64,000 nucleotides of DNA from the NCBI GenBank assembly GCA_946902985.2, contig OX336391.1, forward strand, positions 70,719,947-70,783,946, in the 5' to 3' direction. Under the pieces are notes generated by a model. It saw only the letters and a list, made by a program, of their open reading frames with translations. It searched no databases and was not told where the DNA came from. The stretch comes from Meconema thalassinum. Its lineage: Eukaryota; Arthropoda; Insecta; Orthoptera; Tettigoniidae. Shown here piece after piece: positions 20,397 through 31,964 of the stretch. Each line of letters opens with the position of its first letter. The first letter of the stretch is position 1. Both the position numbers and the translations under genes were made by a program.

Positions 20397-21935
20397 GATA
20401 GCAAACACTCGTCTCGAGTAGGTTGGCCTTCCAATGCTGAATGACTCTTCATCGATGAGTCCGGAGGTGACTAAAAAGCCCAATGCGGGAGAGACACAGT
20501 TTCCCGCAGTGATGACAGGTAGTATTAGGTCCAGGTGAGACATACGCATTCATTCCATGTCTTCTAATGAACACTCTGTTCTTTCTGCGCTGCCTCCGAT
20601 CTTCTATCATACGTCGGCGGTTTTCTTCAAAAAGTATCGCACCACGATGAACAATTGATCTCCAGGATGAGCGATCAAGAACTAAGGTCTCCCAGTTGTT
20701 GATATCAATATGGCACATTTGCATATTAGCCTTTAGTACGTTTTTGAATCGCATCCTCGGACCTCCCACACAGCGCTTGCCCTCAGTTAGTTCAGAGCAA
20801 AACACTTGCTTGGGAATACGATTATTGGGCATGCGGATTACGTGTCCTGTCCATCGCAGCTGACGTTTTAAATGCATGGCTTCAACACTGGTAGTCTGTG
20901 TTTCTTCGAGAATGCTGGTGTTTGTGCGTTTGTCTTGCCATGTCACACGAAGAATTCTCCTCAAACAACGCTGGTGATATTGCTCCAGCTTTTTAAAATG
21001 ACGTCTGTAGCATGTCCAGGATTCAGATCCGTAAAGTAAGGTGGGAACTACAACCGAGTTGTACACAAGGATCTTCGTTGCAGCATTGATATCATGGTTG
21101 TCAAAAACTCTAGACCTCAATCTTGCAAAGGATGCCCCAGCACGGTTAATCCTGTGTTGGATTTCGGAATCTATATTTGCACTTGATGACAGGGTGCAGC
21201 CAAGATAAGAAAAGGTGTTAACTTCTTGAAGCTTCGCTCCGTCGATGGTGACATTGATGTTTCTTTGTCCTTGTCCAGGGGCTGGTTGGTAGAGGACTTG
21301 GGTTTTACTGGTGTTAAGTTTCAGCCCAATCTTTTTGTATGCTGAAGAAAAAGCATTCAGGATTTTCCTAACTTCGTCCTCTGATTGAGCTACTACTGCA
21401 TTATCATCAGCGTATTGTAACTCAACCAATGCAGCACGAGATGTTCGAGTACTTGCCTTTAGTCGGCTCAAATTAAAGATCTTCCCATCCATCCTGTAAG
21501 TTATCTGTATGCCTGTAGGAAGATCATCTTTGACTAACTGCATGACAGTGGCAACGTACAGAGAAAACAATGTAGGGGCAATCACACAGCCTTGTTTAAC
21601 GCCGGTATTTATATGAAATGGTTCTCCAATAGAGTCGTTACCAATGACATTTGCCTTCATATCAGTGTGGAGTAGTCTTAAGATGGTAACAAATTTCAGT
21701 GGAAAACCATACAATGCTAAAATCTTCCACAAGGCTTCACGGTTTACCGAGTCAAATGCCTTACTGAGGTCTATAAAGGCAATATAAAGAGGTCTATTTT
21801 GCTCTCTACATTTCTCCTGAAGCTGACGAACAGTGAATATCATATCTGCAGTTCCTCTAGAAGGCCTGAAACCACATTGGCTCTCTGGGAGTATTTTCTC
21901 CACCAGGGATAGAATACGATTCGCCAAAATACGAG
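20397..21935 (-). mobile_element. 5'-truncated LINE inserted in the PLA2 gene
   Basis: The LINE lies on the minus strand between perfect 17-bp direct repeats (20380-20396 and 21936-21952). Its 5' end is truncated within the reverse-transcriptase domain at 21935 and its 3' end is at 20397. The insertion is about 1.54 kb. The reading frame is still open, so this is the younger event in the locus. Confidence 0.9.
20449..21935 (-). CDS. LINE reverse transcriptase with C-terminal C2H2 finger
   Basis: About 495 residues of open LINE sequence; the frame extends about 21 residues further upstream into PLA2-gene DNA, which is not LINE. RT motifs: ESQCGFRPSRGTADMIF, YIAFIDLSKAFDSVNRE, GVKQGCVIAPTLFSLY, catalytic LQYADDNAVVA, then LKLNTSKTQVLY and the thumb NTFSYLGCTLSS. 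Next come LLYGSESWT and RQLRWTGHVIRM segments and a C-terminal zinc finger CHHCGKLCLSRIGLFSHLRTH. The endonuclease and early RT are missing. The arrangement is common in arthropod LINEs; I do not assign the clade. Confidence 0.9.
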
Positions 21936-22404
21936 CACCGACAAACAACAATACCACCAGCAAGAACAAGAAGAAGAACAACAAAAAAGTGTTTTTCACC
22001 GATTGAAACCTCTATGTCCCTGGTGTATTGGCCGTGGAATTATTGATAACATCATTAAAAATTTACCATTCGAAGCTCACTTACCTGCTTACAGCTTTTG
22101 TGGCCCTCGTACTCGTCTTGAAGATCGTTTGAGGAGAGGGAATATGGGGATAAATACTTTGGACCATGCATGTCGTAATAATGATATAGCCTATCAAAAC
22201 AGTGATCCCACACTAAGACACATTGCCGACAAAGTCTTGTTAAGGATTGCCAAGCAACGATTAACAGCTTCAGATGCCACTCTATCGGAACGAATGGCTG
22301 CATTTATGGTGATCGGTGCTATGAAAAGCAAATTACTTTTATCTAAATATGGACTTTAACATCATGAATTTAATTTAATAAATGTATAGTATCACTCTTA
22401 TGAT

Positions 22405-22436
22405 TTAATAAATAAATAAATAAATAAATAAATAAA
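22405..22436. repeat. (AATA)n microsatellite
   Basis: About eight copies of AATA just downstream of the PLA2 stop. Confidence 0.9.
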
Positions 22437-22454
22437 CAAGAGACCATGTTGTGT

Positions 22455-22735
22455 TTTTCCCATTATTATTGATTAATAGTTTCAAATATCATAATTATAA
22501 ACAATCATATAAATGGTGTTTCAATTAAAAAGTATAAACAATAAAAAAGGATGACAGTATATTATTATTAACTAATAGTTTCAAATATGATAATAATAAA
22601 CAATCATATAAATTGTGTTTTAATTAAAAAGTATAAACAGTAAAAATAGGATGACAGTATATTATTATTAACTAATAGTTTCAAATTTCATAATTAAAAA
22701 CAAAAAATATAAATGGTGTTTGTACTAAATAATAA
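22455..22735. repeat. 100-bp tandem repeat, three copies
   Basis: The segment TAATAGTTTCAAAT recurs at 22474, 22573 and 22673, each followed by similar AT-rich text ending GGATGACAGTAT. Copies are diverged by several substitutions. Confidence 0.75.
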
Positions 22736-22886
22736 AAATAAGTTGAAACGTTATGAGCTTAAGGGTTGCTTGTTTATTAAACATCCTCCTGATGCACTGC
22801 AAGCACTAGTAAAAAATAAAAGTAAAAAAACATGTTTTAAATGTAGTCATAGTAGAATATAAAATAATTAACAAGTTTAGGACTAC

Positions 22887-22925
<39 letters not shown>

Positions 22926-23751
22926 TTGTAATAATACATGTCATTATGATTTTGTTTGTAAAAAGCCATGTGACCATTTAATACAATGTAACGTTATCTT
23001 TAAATTATTTATTTATTTATTTATTTATTAAATAATGTTGATGTTTTTAATTATTTTCGCATTGCATGAGTGAGTGTGCTAAATGAAAAAGATATCTTTA
23101 AGCGCATGACGTTTCAACATATTTTAAAAACTATACATGTACATAAAAAAGAAAGTAAAAACATGCATCATAGGCAATGTGTGTATTGACGTAGCCCTAA
23201 AGGCTAAATAAATTTCTCTCAATAAAGAGTGAACTTACTTCCATGACATTATCAGGTATTAAATCGTGTGGGAAGAAATGTCTCAAAGTCTTGACAAATG
23301 CAAAGAGCTCGTTCACCAAATTTGGTTTTTAATTTTCATATTTTATGAATGCGAAATGGTGTTTGTGTAGGCAATTCACTCATTTTCTTGCGTACAAGGC
23401 CGCAATCTTGGCCAATGGCGTTCAAGGCGTCCATGTTTGGCTTGTCTATAAGGAAAGAAAAGAGTGTTATTTTTAACACTCTCATCTTTATATAACACCA
23501 CCACCAACAACAACAACATTGTCAATACATTAAAGAGTGTTGTTTTTAAGCCTGAGCGTTTAATGCCTAAAGTTGTAGATAGTATTGGATACATTGACAA
23601 AAATATAATAATGTTTGTAACAGGTACGCGATAACTGTTGAACCAACATCAACAGCCAATTTTTTGTGTTTCATGGTTCACATGACGTAAATAGATATAC
23701 TGTTGTAAATGACAATTATCATCGATAAGAAAAATTTATGTTTTGGTGCGT
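22736..23751. other. AT-rich non-coding region with microsatellites
   Basis: Contains a (TTA)n run at 22887-22923, a (TTTA)n run at 23003-23030 and a short CAACAA stretch near 23500. A minus-strand frame at 23376-23600 has a Leu/Val-rich run, but it comes from the CAACAA repeat and is not credible as a gene. Confidence 0.55.
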
Positions 23752-23994
23752 ATGATATCCATTAATAGTGATGAATTTCTTGCCACGGACCACGTCCATC
23801 AAAACATGTGGTGTTTAACTCTGGAAGAAGCAACAACTGTGTTTGCTGAATATAAACTAGGCTGTCTGCAATATGGTGATTCATATTATCATACATGTTC
23901 ATGTTTTTCTAAAAGAAAGAAAGAAAGAAATAAACCAAGCTATCATATTAAACTATTTTTAAAGCTAAAAAATAAACCAAAACCTTTGTTTTAA
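23752..23994 (+). CDS. Small ORF, unknown
   Basis: An 80-residue frame from the ATG at 23752 (MISINSDEFLATDHV) with three Cys in the middle and a basic, Lys-rich end. No family is recognised. It lies between the Polinton block and the decayed minus-strand gene and could be part of the element, but it may equally be chance. Confidence 0.25.
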   Translation: MISINSDEFLATDHVHQNMWCLTLEEATTVFAEYKLGCLQYGDSYYHTCSCFSKRKKERNKPSYHIKLFLKLKNKPKPLF

Positions 23995-24048
23995 ATTGAA
24001 AAATAAAACAATATCTACCCTAGGGTAGAGAGTGGTTGTTAAATGACA

Positions 24049-24738
24049 TTAATAACGTGCTAAAGCATCATTAGACAAATCAATTAAAATGCATTTATAT
24101 GGATAGGGTTCAATGACTTGCGCATCTGCTAATGAAGTGGCACAAAACACTAACAATTGCCACTGTCGAAACGTATTTTCAAAATTTGGTAAATATGTAA
24201 ATGGTGTTAAATCACCACTATTTTTTAATTAAAATAATGGAGCTCTGACATCTATAAAATCTAAAATAAGGTTTTGGTTTAAAGGTTTATTACCATCTAA
24301 ACCTGTTTTTGTATGGGTACAACTAAGACTTGTTTATGTTGTATCATCAGTAACTGATCTTCAACTTCTGAGCAAAGGGCTTCATACATTTTTTCTAAAA
24401 AGATAAATAACAAATTGCAAAATTATTATTAACATGTCATGATTCATACTATTTGTTATATGGGTGGTTCAATAATTTGTGGCAACAGTTTCTTTGACAG
24501 ATTAACAAAAACGTAGGTATGTGAACAATGTTCACATGACCATTGTATTACCTTTCGGTAAAACGTATGTAAAACAAAAAAATCGTTGTTCCACACTGTG
24601 TAGCCTACTTCTAAAAGTTGACATTCATTTTCATCGTTTTCAGCCAAAACATGAATTTGAAAATTATTTAATAGAAAATGTTTTATGAAAATTTTCAAAT
24701 CGTTTGGAGCTAAATGTATGCCTCTGTTGTCAATAGGT
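24049..24738 (-). pseudogene. Decayed minus-strand gene, possibly viral
   Basis: Read on the minus strand, protein-like text runs from about 24738 (FFIPIDNRGIHLAPNDLKIF) through CQLLEVGYTVWNNDFFV to 24456. Later come MYEALCSEVEDQLLMIQHKQ, DGNKPLNQNLILDFIDVRAP and FRQWQLLVFCATSLADAQV, with a TAA at 24049-24051. At least three stops or frameshifts separate the parts. I do not recognise the family. Position and decay level match the neighbouring Polinton block, so it is likely one of its accessory genes on the opposite strand. Confidence 0.4.
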
Positions 24739-24879
24739 ATGAAAAACACCACCATTGATTTAAGGGTAGATTTTGAAACACAAGAAAATGTATCAGACCA
24801 TACCAGTGCCTACTGTTTGATTATTCATGCCAGACAAGTGAAATATCATCCTTTGTCCAATTATGTGACCAGCATGTAA
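24738..24879 (+). pseudogene. Stray duplicate of the major-capsid C-terminus
   Basis: These 142 bp match 18584-18725, the last 46 codons of the major capsid gene, with about five substitutions and no gaps. The similarity begins at TATGAAAA and ends just before the stop, so the copy has sharp borders. It is abutted on the left by the decayed minus-strand gene and on the right by a LINE fragment. It may be the remnant of a second Polinton, mostly deleted, or a local duplication. Confidence 0.85.
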
Positions 24880-24884
24880 AATCT

Positions 24885-25249
24885 GTGGTAATTCCTGAAG
24901 AGGAACCTTTTATGAGGAGGTTTAATTTCAAGAAGGCTGACTGGAAGAGGTTTAGTAAATTACCGGTACTTGATTCAGAAATAATAAACATTCCACCAGA
25001 ACCTGAAAATTACGACACCTTCATAGAATGCATTAAGCGACTATTCCAAGAGGATGTAGAACGCAGTACATTCCAGGCCTATCTAATGATTACAAAACAC
25101 TGTTGAAAAGATATCAGACCCTTTATGAAAAGAACCCCTTTTCTGATGATATAATCCAAGCTGGAGAGGAACTGATGTAAACCATCACTGCAACCCGGAA
25201 GCCCAAGTGGACCAACCTCGTTGAGAACCTTAATATTGTGCCCTTTTAG
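24885..25249 (+). pseudogene. LINE linker-region fragment (left part)
   Basis: Protein-like text RRFNFKKADWKRFSK, then IPPEPENYDTFIECIKRLF and, after a frameshift near 25085, LYEKNPFSDDIIQAGEELM and RKPKWTNLVENLNI. This is the region between endonuclease and reverse transcriptase in a common arthropod LINE. The continuation (LNSRQASKLLRNLSGDP and the RT) appears at 28640, so the LINE was opened by an insertion. Confidence 0.7.
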
Positions 25250-28200
25250 CAAGAAATATGCAAATCACAGTATGCCAGCAATGCTCAAATCGGGATTTTC
25301 GGGGTTATGGTATGTTCTCCCACTCTGTGACTTACACATTTTGGATTAATTAGAGGATACACTTCCAAAATAAAACAAGATCAACTCCTATTATAAAACA
25401 TTTAATTTACCAAATATATGGCGCTACAAACAAATTAAACAAATAAACTACTGACCAATCCTTCTAACTTGTTCAGAGTGAACAAGGAATACATAAAAAT
25501 CAAACAAATGTTATATTAAAATACATGGTTTCCTACAAACCAACAAACTTATAATTCTTTTCACTTCCATAAAGTATCCCTTTAAAAATTCAATACACTC
25601 ACGAGCTCCAATGGCTCGATACTTTCCAATATAAACTGTGTTATTCTTTACACACCTCAATATCTATTTTATGAGTTTCTTATAATCAAAACAATATATC
25701 ATCTTATTTTAAAGTAAATGTCACTCCTTTACTTAAATTTTTGGGCTTTCCACAATGTTCTCATGTTACCACCTCTCTCAAGTTAACAAATTCACTACAG
25801 TGATTGGGAAAAATACTTGTGTACTCCCGAGTTATAGAAGACTACTTGAACAAAGTCAAAAATTATGATCACTCCCGAAATCTAATTGTCTTCACTGAAC
25901 TCGTGAAATCCTACATTACTATACCATTACATTAGGGATTTATATTTATTATTATTTGTCTTAAAAGACCATCATCTCATAAGAAAGCAAACGATCTGAA
26001 CTTGCAAGCGGTAACTTTCATCTACAAGAACCTCGGTTCGAATCCCGGGTCATTAACAAACTCTAAACACTCATGGTGTATTATTACTTCCAACAGACGG
26101 TCCCCTCCGACCTACCACACTTTCAATAGCGAGGGGTCGGACCGTAACACTCAACTCGATTTATAGCCCAGGAGGGAGACCCTAAGTTTCGCCCACACGG
26201 GACGGCTACACTCATGCTTTAAAACAGCTATTTCTTATATACAGTTCTCTGAACAGACCTGGCGTTTCTTTCATTCATTTTAACAACATTATTTAGGTTC
26301 AATGACCACTCTCGTAACCTTGGGATTTATTAATTATGAAGTGTCATCATTGATGGGTAAGAATACTTACATGGCCTCGTGATCTACATCACTATATGGA
26401 GGACTTATCATCAATTACCGCAATCAACTGTCCCTCACAATTAATTTACCAAGTATATTTAGATTCAACGCCTTCCTAGCGTGACAATTTACTTTAATGC
26501 GCGACAATGCGCTATACATTACTTTAAGGCCTAGCGTCTTCCAAAGAACTGATAAATTCAAAATCAACATTTGATCTACATCTCAATTTTTATATTAATC
26601 CTCTCCCGTGACAATAATCGCTATACCTTAAGAACATGTATTCACACCATGTATTTATACTTTTACAGGAGCTCAAAAGCTATTACTTTCATATAATTCA
26701 ACTTAATCTTCATTTATATAATTTTTATTATTATTATTATTCCGCTTGCTTTCATAATATTTATCAAATACACTGATATTTTATTTCATACATTTCCTCT
26801 AAGGGATTTATTCATTTCACATAATCATTTTATAATTTCTCATCTTTTTTATTTGTTCAGATTCTGTTATTTGTTATTCAAAAACATCCCTATTTATCAT
26901 TCTCAGGTGGATTGTGCACAAATACTTCCCAACACATAACATAATGAAAATGGTTAACATGCTCGGACGGTCCACAACCGTACTTTCCAACGATGTTTCA
27001 TTTCGCCCACTATTTGTGATTAAGCCATCTTGCTCAAATTCATTTCATACACTGACATATCTTGACACACATATAACTTATATATTTAAAACACTGGTAG
27101 CATTTTAAAAAACACTTCTGTATTTTTCTATTATACACAATAAAATCACTGAAAAATTTCTATACTAACACAAATTTTATATATTTACACTACACTGATT
27201 CTAATCACTGAGGCTTTAATTAGGCCTTGCACACGTGATTTTTGCTTCCCCGTCTCCAAGGGTGAAACTAGTAGATGTCGGCTTCCTATCTGACCAGAAT
27301 ATGAAAGTCTCGAACACTCTACCCCTCCCTGGAATGGTACTTCTTCAAATCCGGTTTCCTGATGATCGGCTATTATTATTAGACCCTATTAGTTGTCTAG
27401 CGAAAGTCTGTCTTGTTTACGGTCTCCCAAATACTCTATCGGTGACCTATTATTTTCTAGCATCTAATACTCCTCGTAACTTAGTGCTTTTTATAGTTCT
27501 TTGTTTCCTTGAAACAGTGTCTTGAATTTAATTTTCCCTTCTGATTATTCCGTTCTCTAGTTCCTATCTTTTCAGAATACTATGCGGACCTTTTTTTTGT
27601 CCGACCCTGATCGGGTTCTTTAACGTTGATAGAATGTTTATTTCGCTGTTATGGTACTTCAAAACGTTACGATACTCTTAGTCGTTTAAATAAACGTTAT
27701 TTGAAGACCTATCGCCTGTTCTTTAAGTTCGCAGCCTACTTTGACTGTAATACTGAACTTTTCACTATATGATTGATACTGGCGGAACTAAATCCTGTAT
27801 TAGGATTTTCCTAAGTCTTCACACGGCGATACTTTGATGATACTTCTCGGCCACTCCCTTCGGGTGCACGTTGGTGATTGATACAGAGTATCACGACCTC
27901 TCGAGGTCTAGTAAGTACTGCATGATTGGCTTGGCTCTGCCAGGACTTTTATACTCTTTGGCTAAAAAAAGATAAAATCCACGTCTTTCTCAGAACCAAC
28001 TTTTGAAGTAATGGTCGCACACTATTAAAAATTATTTCTCTAGACAGCTCGTTTTCTAAACGTAAACTGACTTCTTTGCACATGAAAATCGATCGTGCAG
28101 TTCTGAGATATTAAATAAAATTTGGTCTTCAGATGTGTGGGTGTTACAGTTGATTTTAATCCCCACCTCCTCGGGTCTCGGGGAACTCCCAATGACGTAT

Positions 28201-28630
28201 GGCCACGTCGGCACTTCTTTCCTGGGCATTTATTATAACATCTTTCTCCACACAAAAATCTCTATTCCGAAATGATTCACAATGCTGTATTTCTTTAGTT
28301 AATTTTATTCTTGCAAATGGGTTAAATCTAATTAATCTTCTTCTGGCACAGCTGCGCGGTTGCCATATTCCTGCAACGTAAGGGCGATTTCCGAAACACG
28401 CTCTTCGTCACTCGCTTGAAAAGTTCCACTCGTTCTATTTATATTTGTGACCGGCTCCTTATCAATGCGTCATGCATGATCTCATTTCCTGGCCACCTGG
28501 GCTTCAGTTTATTACACAACGTTATGCTTGCCCTCTTGTATAAAATCTTTCTATGTTCCTCTGAAGACTGTATATTTCCTTCCTTCCTTTTACCAAGATA
28601 CATGGATTCGACCCCTTGAACCAATGGTAC
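25250..28630. other. 3.4-kb unidentified insertion within the LINE
   Basis: This sequence separates the two halves of one LINE. I find no domain, no clear inverted termini and no convincing target duplication; the 7-bp match CCTTTTA at both joins is weak. A tRNA-like B box (GGTTCGAATCCCGG) lies at about 26034-26048, so SINE material is present. A TATAAAA box at about 28538 may hint at an LTR-like promoter. The rest is AT-rich. Confidence 0.4.
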
Positions 28631-28639
28631 ATGGGTTCA

Positions 28640-30430
28640 ATATAAAGCTGAATAGTCGGCAGGCTTCGAAATTGCTTAGAAACCTAAGCGGTGACCCCGT
28701 GAAACCACAGGAGAATTTTACTGGAGTGACACCTGATCTGGTAGCGACCCTGCTCCTGCTGAATGGTAAGACCAGAGGTAAGGTGCCAAAGGAGCCTTTT
28801 CAACGTGATCTGGAAGCGGAGAATAACCTCCTCTGGGAACCATTTTCTACACTAGAACTTGAAACTGCTATCTCTAATCTGCAGATGCGCAAGGCTGTTA
28901 GTGTTGATGAATTGTGTTTTGAGCAAATTAAGAATTTTGGTCAGAAAGCATTGCAGAGGTTACTCGACCTAATGAATGCATGTGTCCCCAGGTTACACAT
29001 CCCTCTTATGCGGCGGAAATCTCGAGTTATAGGGCTGCTCAAGCCTAGGAAGGATCCTGAGGACCCAAAACCTTTTAGACCTATATCTCTGCTGTGCCAT
29101 AGTTTCAAAATACTACTTTGCCAGATACTTAATCGAATCACCGCTGTTCTCGAAGAGAATTTCATTCCACAACAAGCGGCCTACCGTGCTGGTATATCAC
29201 GTTGCAGTCAGATTTTGAATCTCACCCAACACATTGAAGATGGGTTTGAACGAGGAGAGATAACTGGAATTGCATTCGTTGATTTAACTGCTGCGTATGA
29301 CATTGTGAATCATGGGAAATTAATTAATAAAGTGGATGACAATTCCAAGGACCACCTTCTAACATCCCTTATCAACACCTAACTCCAAAACAGAAGATTC
29401 CAGGTCTCACTGCAGGGTAAGAAAAGTAGAGTGTGAACCCAGAAGAATGGTCTCCCACAAGGCAGCGTATTGGCTCCAGCATTGTATAACATCTACACTA
29501 AAAACAGACAATCCCAGTAAACACCAGACTATTCATATATGCCGAAGCTGTTCAGAAGCAGAGGAAAAGCTGTCTTCAGCGATGGAAGAACTCCAAGTAC
29601 TATGATAATAACCATCTCAAGCCAAACCCTAGCAAAACACAGGTGTACACGTTTCATCTGCGGGACAGGGAAGCAAGGCGACAGCTGGATATCAGATGGC
29701 GAGCGGAACATCTGAGGCATTGCTCAACTCCAGTATACTGAGGAGTAATGCTAGACCGTGCTCTGACATTCAAACAACACTGTTTGAATACTAAAAGGAA
29801 AGTAAACTCCCCTAATGGTATACTTAGGAAGCTGATTGGAAGCACTTGGGGAGCCAGTCCACACATTCTGAGGATCTCTGCACTTGCTTTGTGCACGTAC
29901 GCTGCTTAATATGCTGCTCCTGTGTGGAATGCATCTGCTCATTCAGAGCAGGTTGATACTGTCCCTATAATCTCTAAATGTCAGAAACAAACGCCAGTAT
30001 GGAAACTGTACCCACTTGTAGGAATAGCACTGCCCAACATTCGGAGGGCCGTTGCTGCAGATGCCGAGAGAAAAGAGCAAGACACCCAGGCAGAAAAATC
30101 TCACCTCAGATCCCGAAAGAGTTTCATTGCTAGGACTCTTCCATTGCAGGGGTTCGGTGCCCCAAGATATGTCACCCAAGGAAGAACTAGCTCCTGGAAG
30201 CAAACTTTCCTACCAATTATGTAAGTCTCTCAATCGTCTAAGAGGTTCCCCGATGCAGGACTAACTTGAAGAAATGGGGGATTCTTCCAGCGGACACTTC
30301 TTGTGAATGTGGAACCAAACAAGAACCAAGACACCTGCTCAACGGCCCTCTTCTGGACAATCCCTGTACTAGGGAAGACGTTTATAGAGAAAGTGACAGG
30401 GCCATTGCGGCAGCAAAACTTTGGAATTGT
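28640..30430 (+). pseudogene. LINE reverse transcriptase (right part)
   Basis: Starts with SRQASKLLRNLSGDP, then ITGVTPDLVA-type text, the RT motifs PKPFRPISLLCHSFKIL, FIPQQAAYRAGISRCSQ and GIAFVDLTAAYDIVNHGKLI (catalytic Asp). The frame stops at 29382; NGLPQGSVLAP follows at about 29450, and further pieces carry heavy frameshifts to an end with ECGTKQEPRHLLN near 30310 and AIAAAKLWN near 30425. It is the second half of the LINE at 24885. The FVDLTAAYD form is typical of Jockey/CR1-group elements of arthropods. Confidence 0.75.
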
Positions 30431-31059
30431 TAACCGGACTCGGAAACGAACTGACCCCGACAACTTCAATCGGAAGGACGAAACCAAACGGGTCTGTAAC
30501 ACTCGGATTCCGGCCCACATCTCCCGTCGCATCCGAGAAGTCGCCCAGGGAACACCCGGGTCTTACGAGGTCGGATGCTCTAGTCGGACCGTGCGAGAAC
30601 ACTCGGCTCACTGGGTATACAGTATATACGTGGAGCAGCGGAGTTGGTCCTCAGTCCACTGCTGACAAACGGGAGGAGCAGACCCTTGATAATGCCCAAC
30701 GCTAACATCCTGCCTGGGACACGGCCTACAAGCCCGGACAACTTGTACATAATTATAAACACTGGCTGTAAAACCAAAATTGTTATAATTCACCAATTAA
30801 TTCAGATATGCACACATAAACTTTGAATTCTTCAAGCTACATGTATATGCGATCCTTTTCACTGTTTCTACAATGTAGTTGCAAATTAATCAAATTTGAA
30901 AATAAAAGAGAATTTATTGGCTACTTTCAGATTTTTAAAATAGAAATATCACAAATTCGTGGAATGACTACCGACTGCTCTAAAGGTTCTCATGTAAGAG
31001 CAGCAGCAGTCACTATCAGTAATTTTCAGACATCAGTGGTTTCAGTATCAATACCAAAT
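30431..31059. other. No gene seen
   Basis: Between the LINE and the Gypsy element. Several overlapping frames on both strands at 30230-30830 are shadows of GC-richer text with no domain. Confidence 0.5.
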
Positions 31060-31964
31060 GTATTGTTACGGCTGTGAGTTTGTTTCGTCGCCTCGCCGCA
31101 TGAGTCACAGCTGCCCCCGGGCTATGCTCGCCTCAGTGTATTACGTGCGCCTTATGCAACAGGGCTACTAGGACAAAAGGGATGGTCCAGAATATTCGTG
31201 ACCCAGCCAGTGATGGAAATCTTGAGAAGCCCTGAATCCTGGACGGGTCTATAGAGCGTCTCAACCTTAAATGACAGTATGGAATTAAATGCAGTATTTG
31301 CCTCTCACTCGCACTCCAATGTCCTGCAATTAGCTTCGTCCTCTTCCACTCCGGCGATGTTGCCATTTCCCAATAATTGAAATTGAAAAATCTAAGAAAC
31401 TGTTTGCGTGGTCTTATAGAGAATTTTGCGCTCTTTATGATGATCTAAAAATAAAAGCCATAAATAATTAACACATGGCCCAATTTTCACAATTACGATA
31501 TTTTAGCGCGAATCCATATTTTTCCAGATATAAAACTTATCACGCCATAGATAATGAACTAATGATCGAAACAGATCGAGAATTTATTTTTAGATTGCCT
31601 GATGTTGGTAGAAGATACCCTATTTATCATGGAAGTAATTATTTTCATAGTAAGAAAGTTATGATTTTTTTCTGAAATGTTACTTGAAAAATATGAGATG
31701 GTATCACAGGAAAGTTACATAGCGACAAACGTTTTTGCTATTGACTTTACGTTGGTGACTAAGCGAGAAGAAATGTTCATTAATATGTGAAAAAGTTTTT
31801 TAAACAAACCTGAACTCGATATCAGATAGCATTCATAAGTTATCGCACTTATTCCTCCCGCCCGGCGCTGACGCTGCGTAAGTTTGTTTACTCAGGCGCC
31901 AGTATCTCCCCGACTGATGGTGTGATGGTGTGAAATGAAGTGGTCCTTGTGTTCTTTATAAATT

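Larger units (their letters stand above)
12429..22359. mobile_element. Polinton (Maverick)/adintovirus-like integrated element, degenerate
   Basis: A block of virus-like genes: integrase, a conserved unknown gene and a packaging ATPase on the minus strand; then on the plus strand an unknown gene, pX-like protein, protease, minor capsid, major capsid, BIR protein, another unknown gene and PLA2. This set is the hallmark of Polintons, large DNA transposons that are also integrated viruses. Most genes carry one or two stops or frameshifts, and a LINE splits the PLA2 gene. Inverted termini were not identified. No DNA polymerase B gene is in the block. Related material (a minus-strand ORF and a capsid fragment) continues to about 24.88 kb. 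Confidence 0.85.
20342..22359 (+). pseudogene. Parvoviral-type phospholipase A2 gene split by a LINE
   Basis: The first 55 bp (20342-20396) open with an ATG. The rest resumes at 21953 after a LINE insertion and runs to a TAA at 22357. The two parts are in phase when the LINE and one duplication copy are discounted, so the gene was open before the insertion. The downstream part has a Gln/Glu-rich linker, CPWCIGRGIIDNII, and a PLA2 core: calcium loop YSFCGPRTRL, then GINTLDHACRNNDIAYQNS and the helix HIADKVLLRIAKQRL. PLA2 domains of parvovirus capsids breach endosomes. Two key sites look altered: the usual His of the His-Asp pair is Asn, and the calcium-loop Gly is Arg. Function was probably lost or changed. 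Confidence 0.75.

Noticed and set aside
23376..23600. Minus-strand ORF with a Leu/Val-rich segment resembling a membrane helix
   Set aside because: The hydrophobic run comes from a CAACAA microsatellite on the other strand; no conservation or context supports it.
30230..30830. Six overlapping frames on both strands near the end of the LINE
   Set aside because: None has domain features, and they cover the same GC-richer stretch in opposite orientations.
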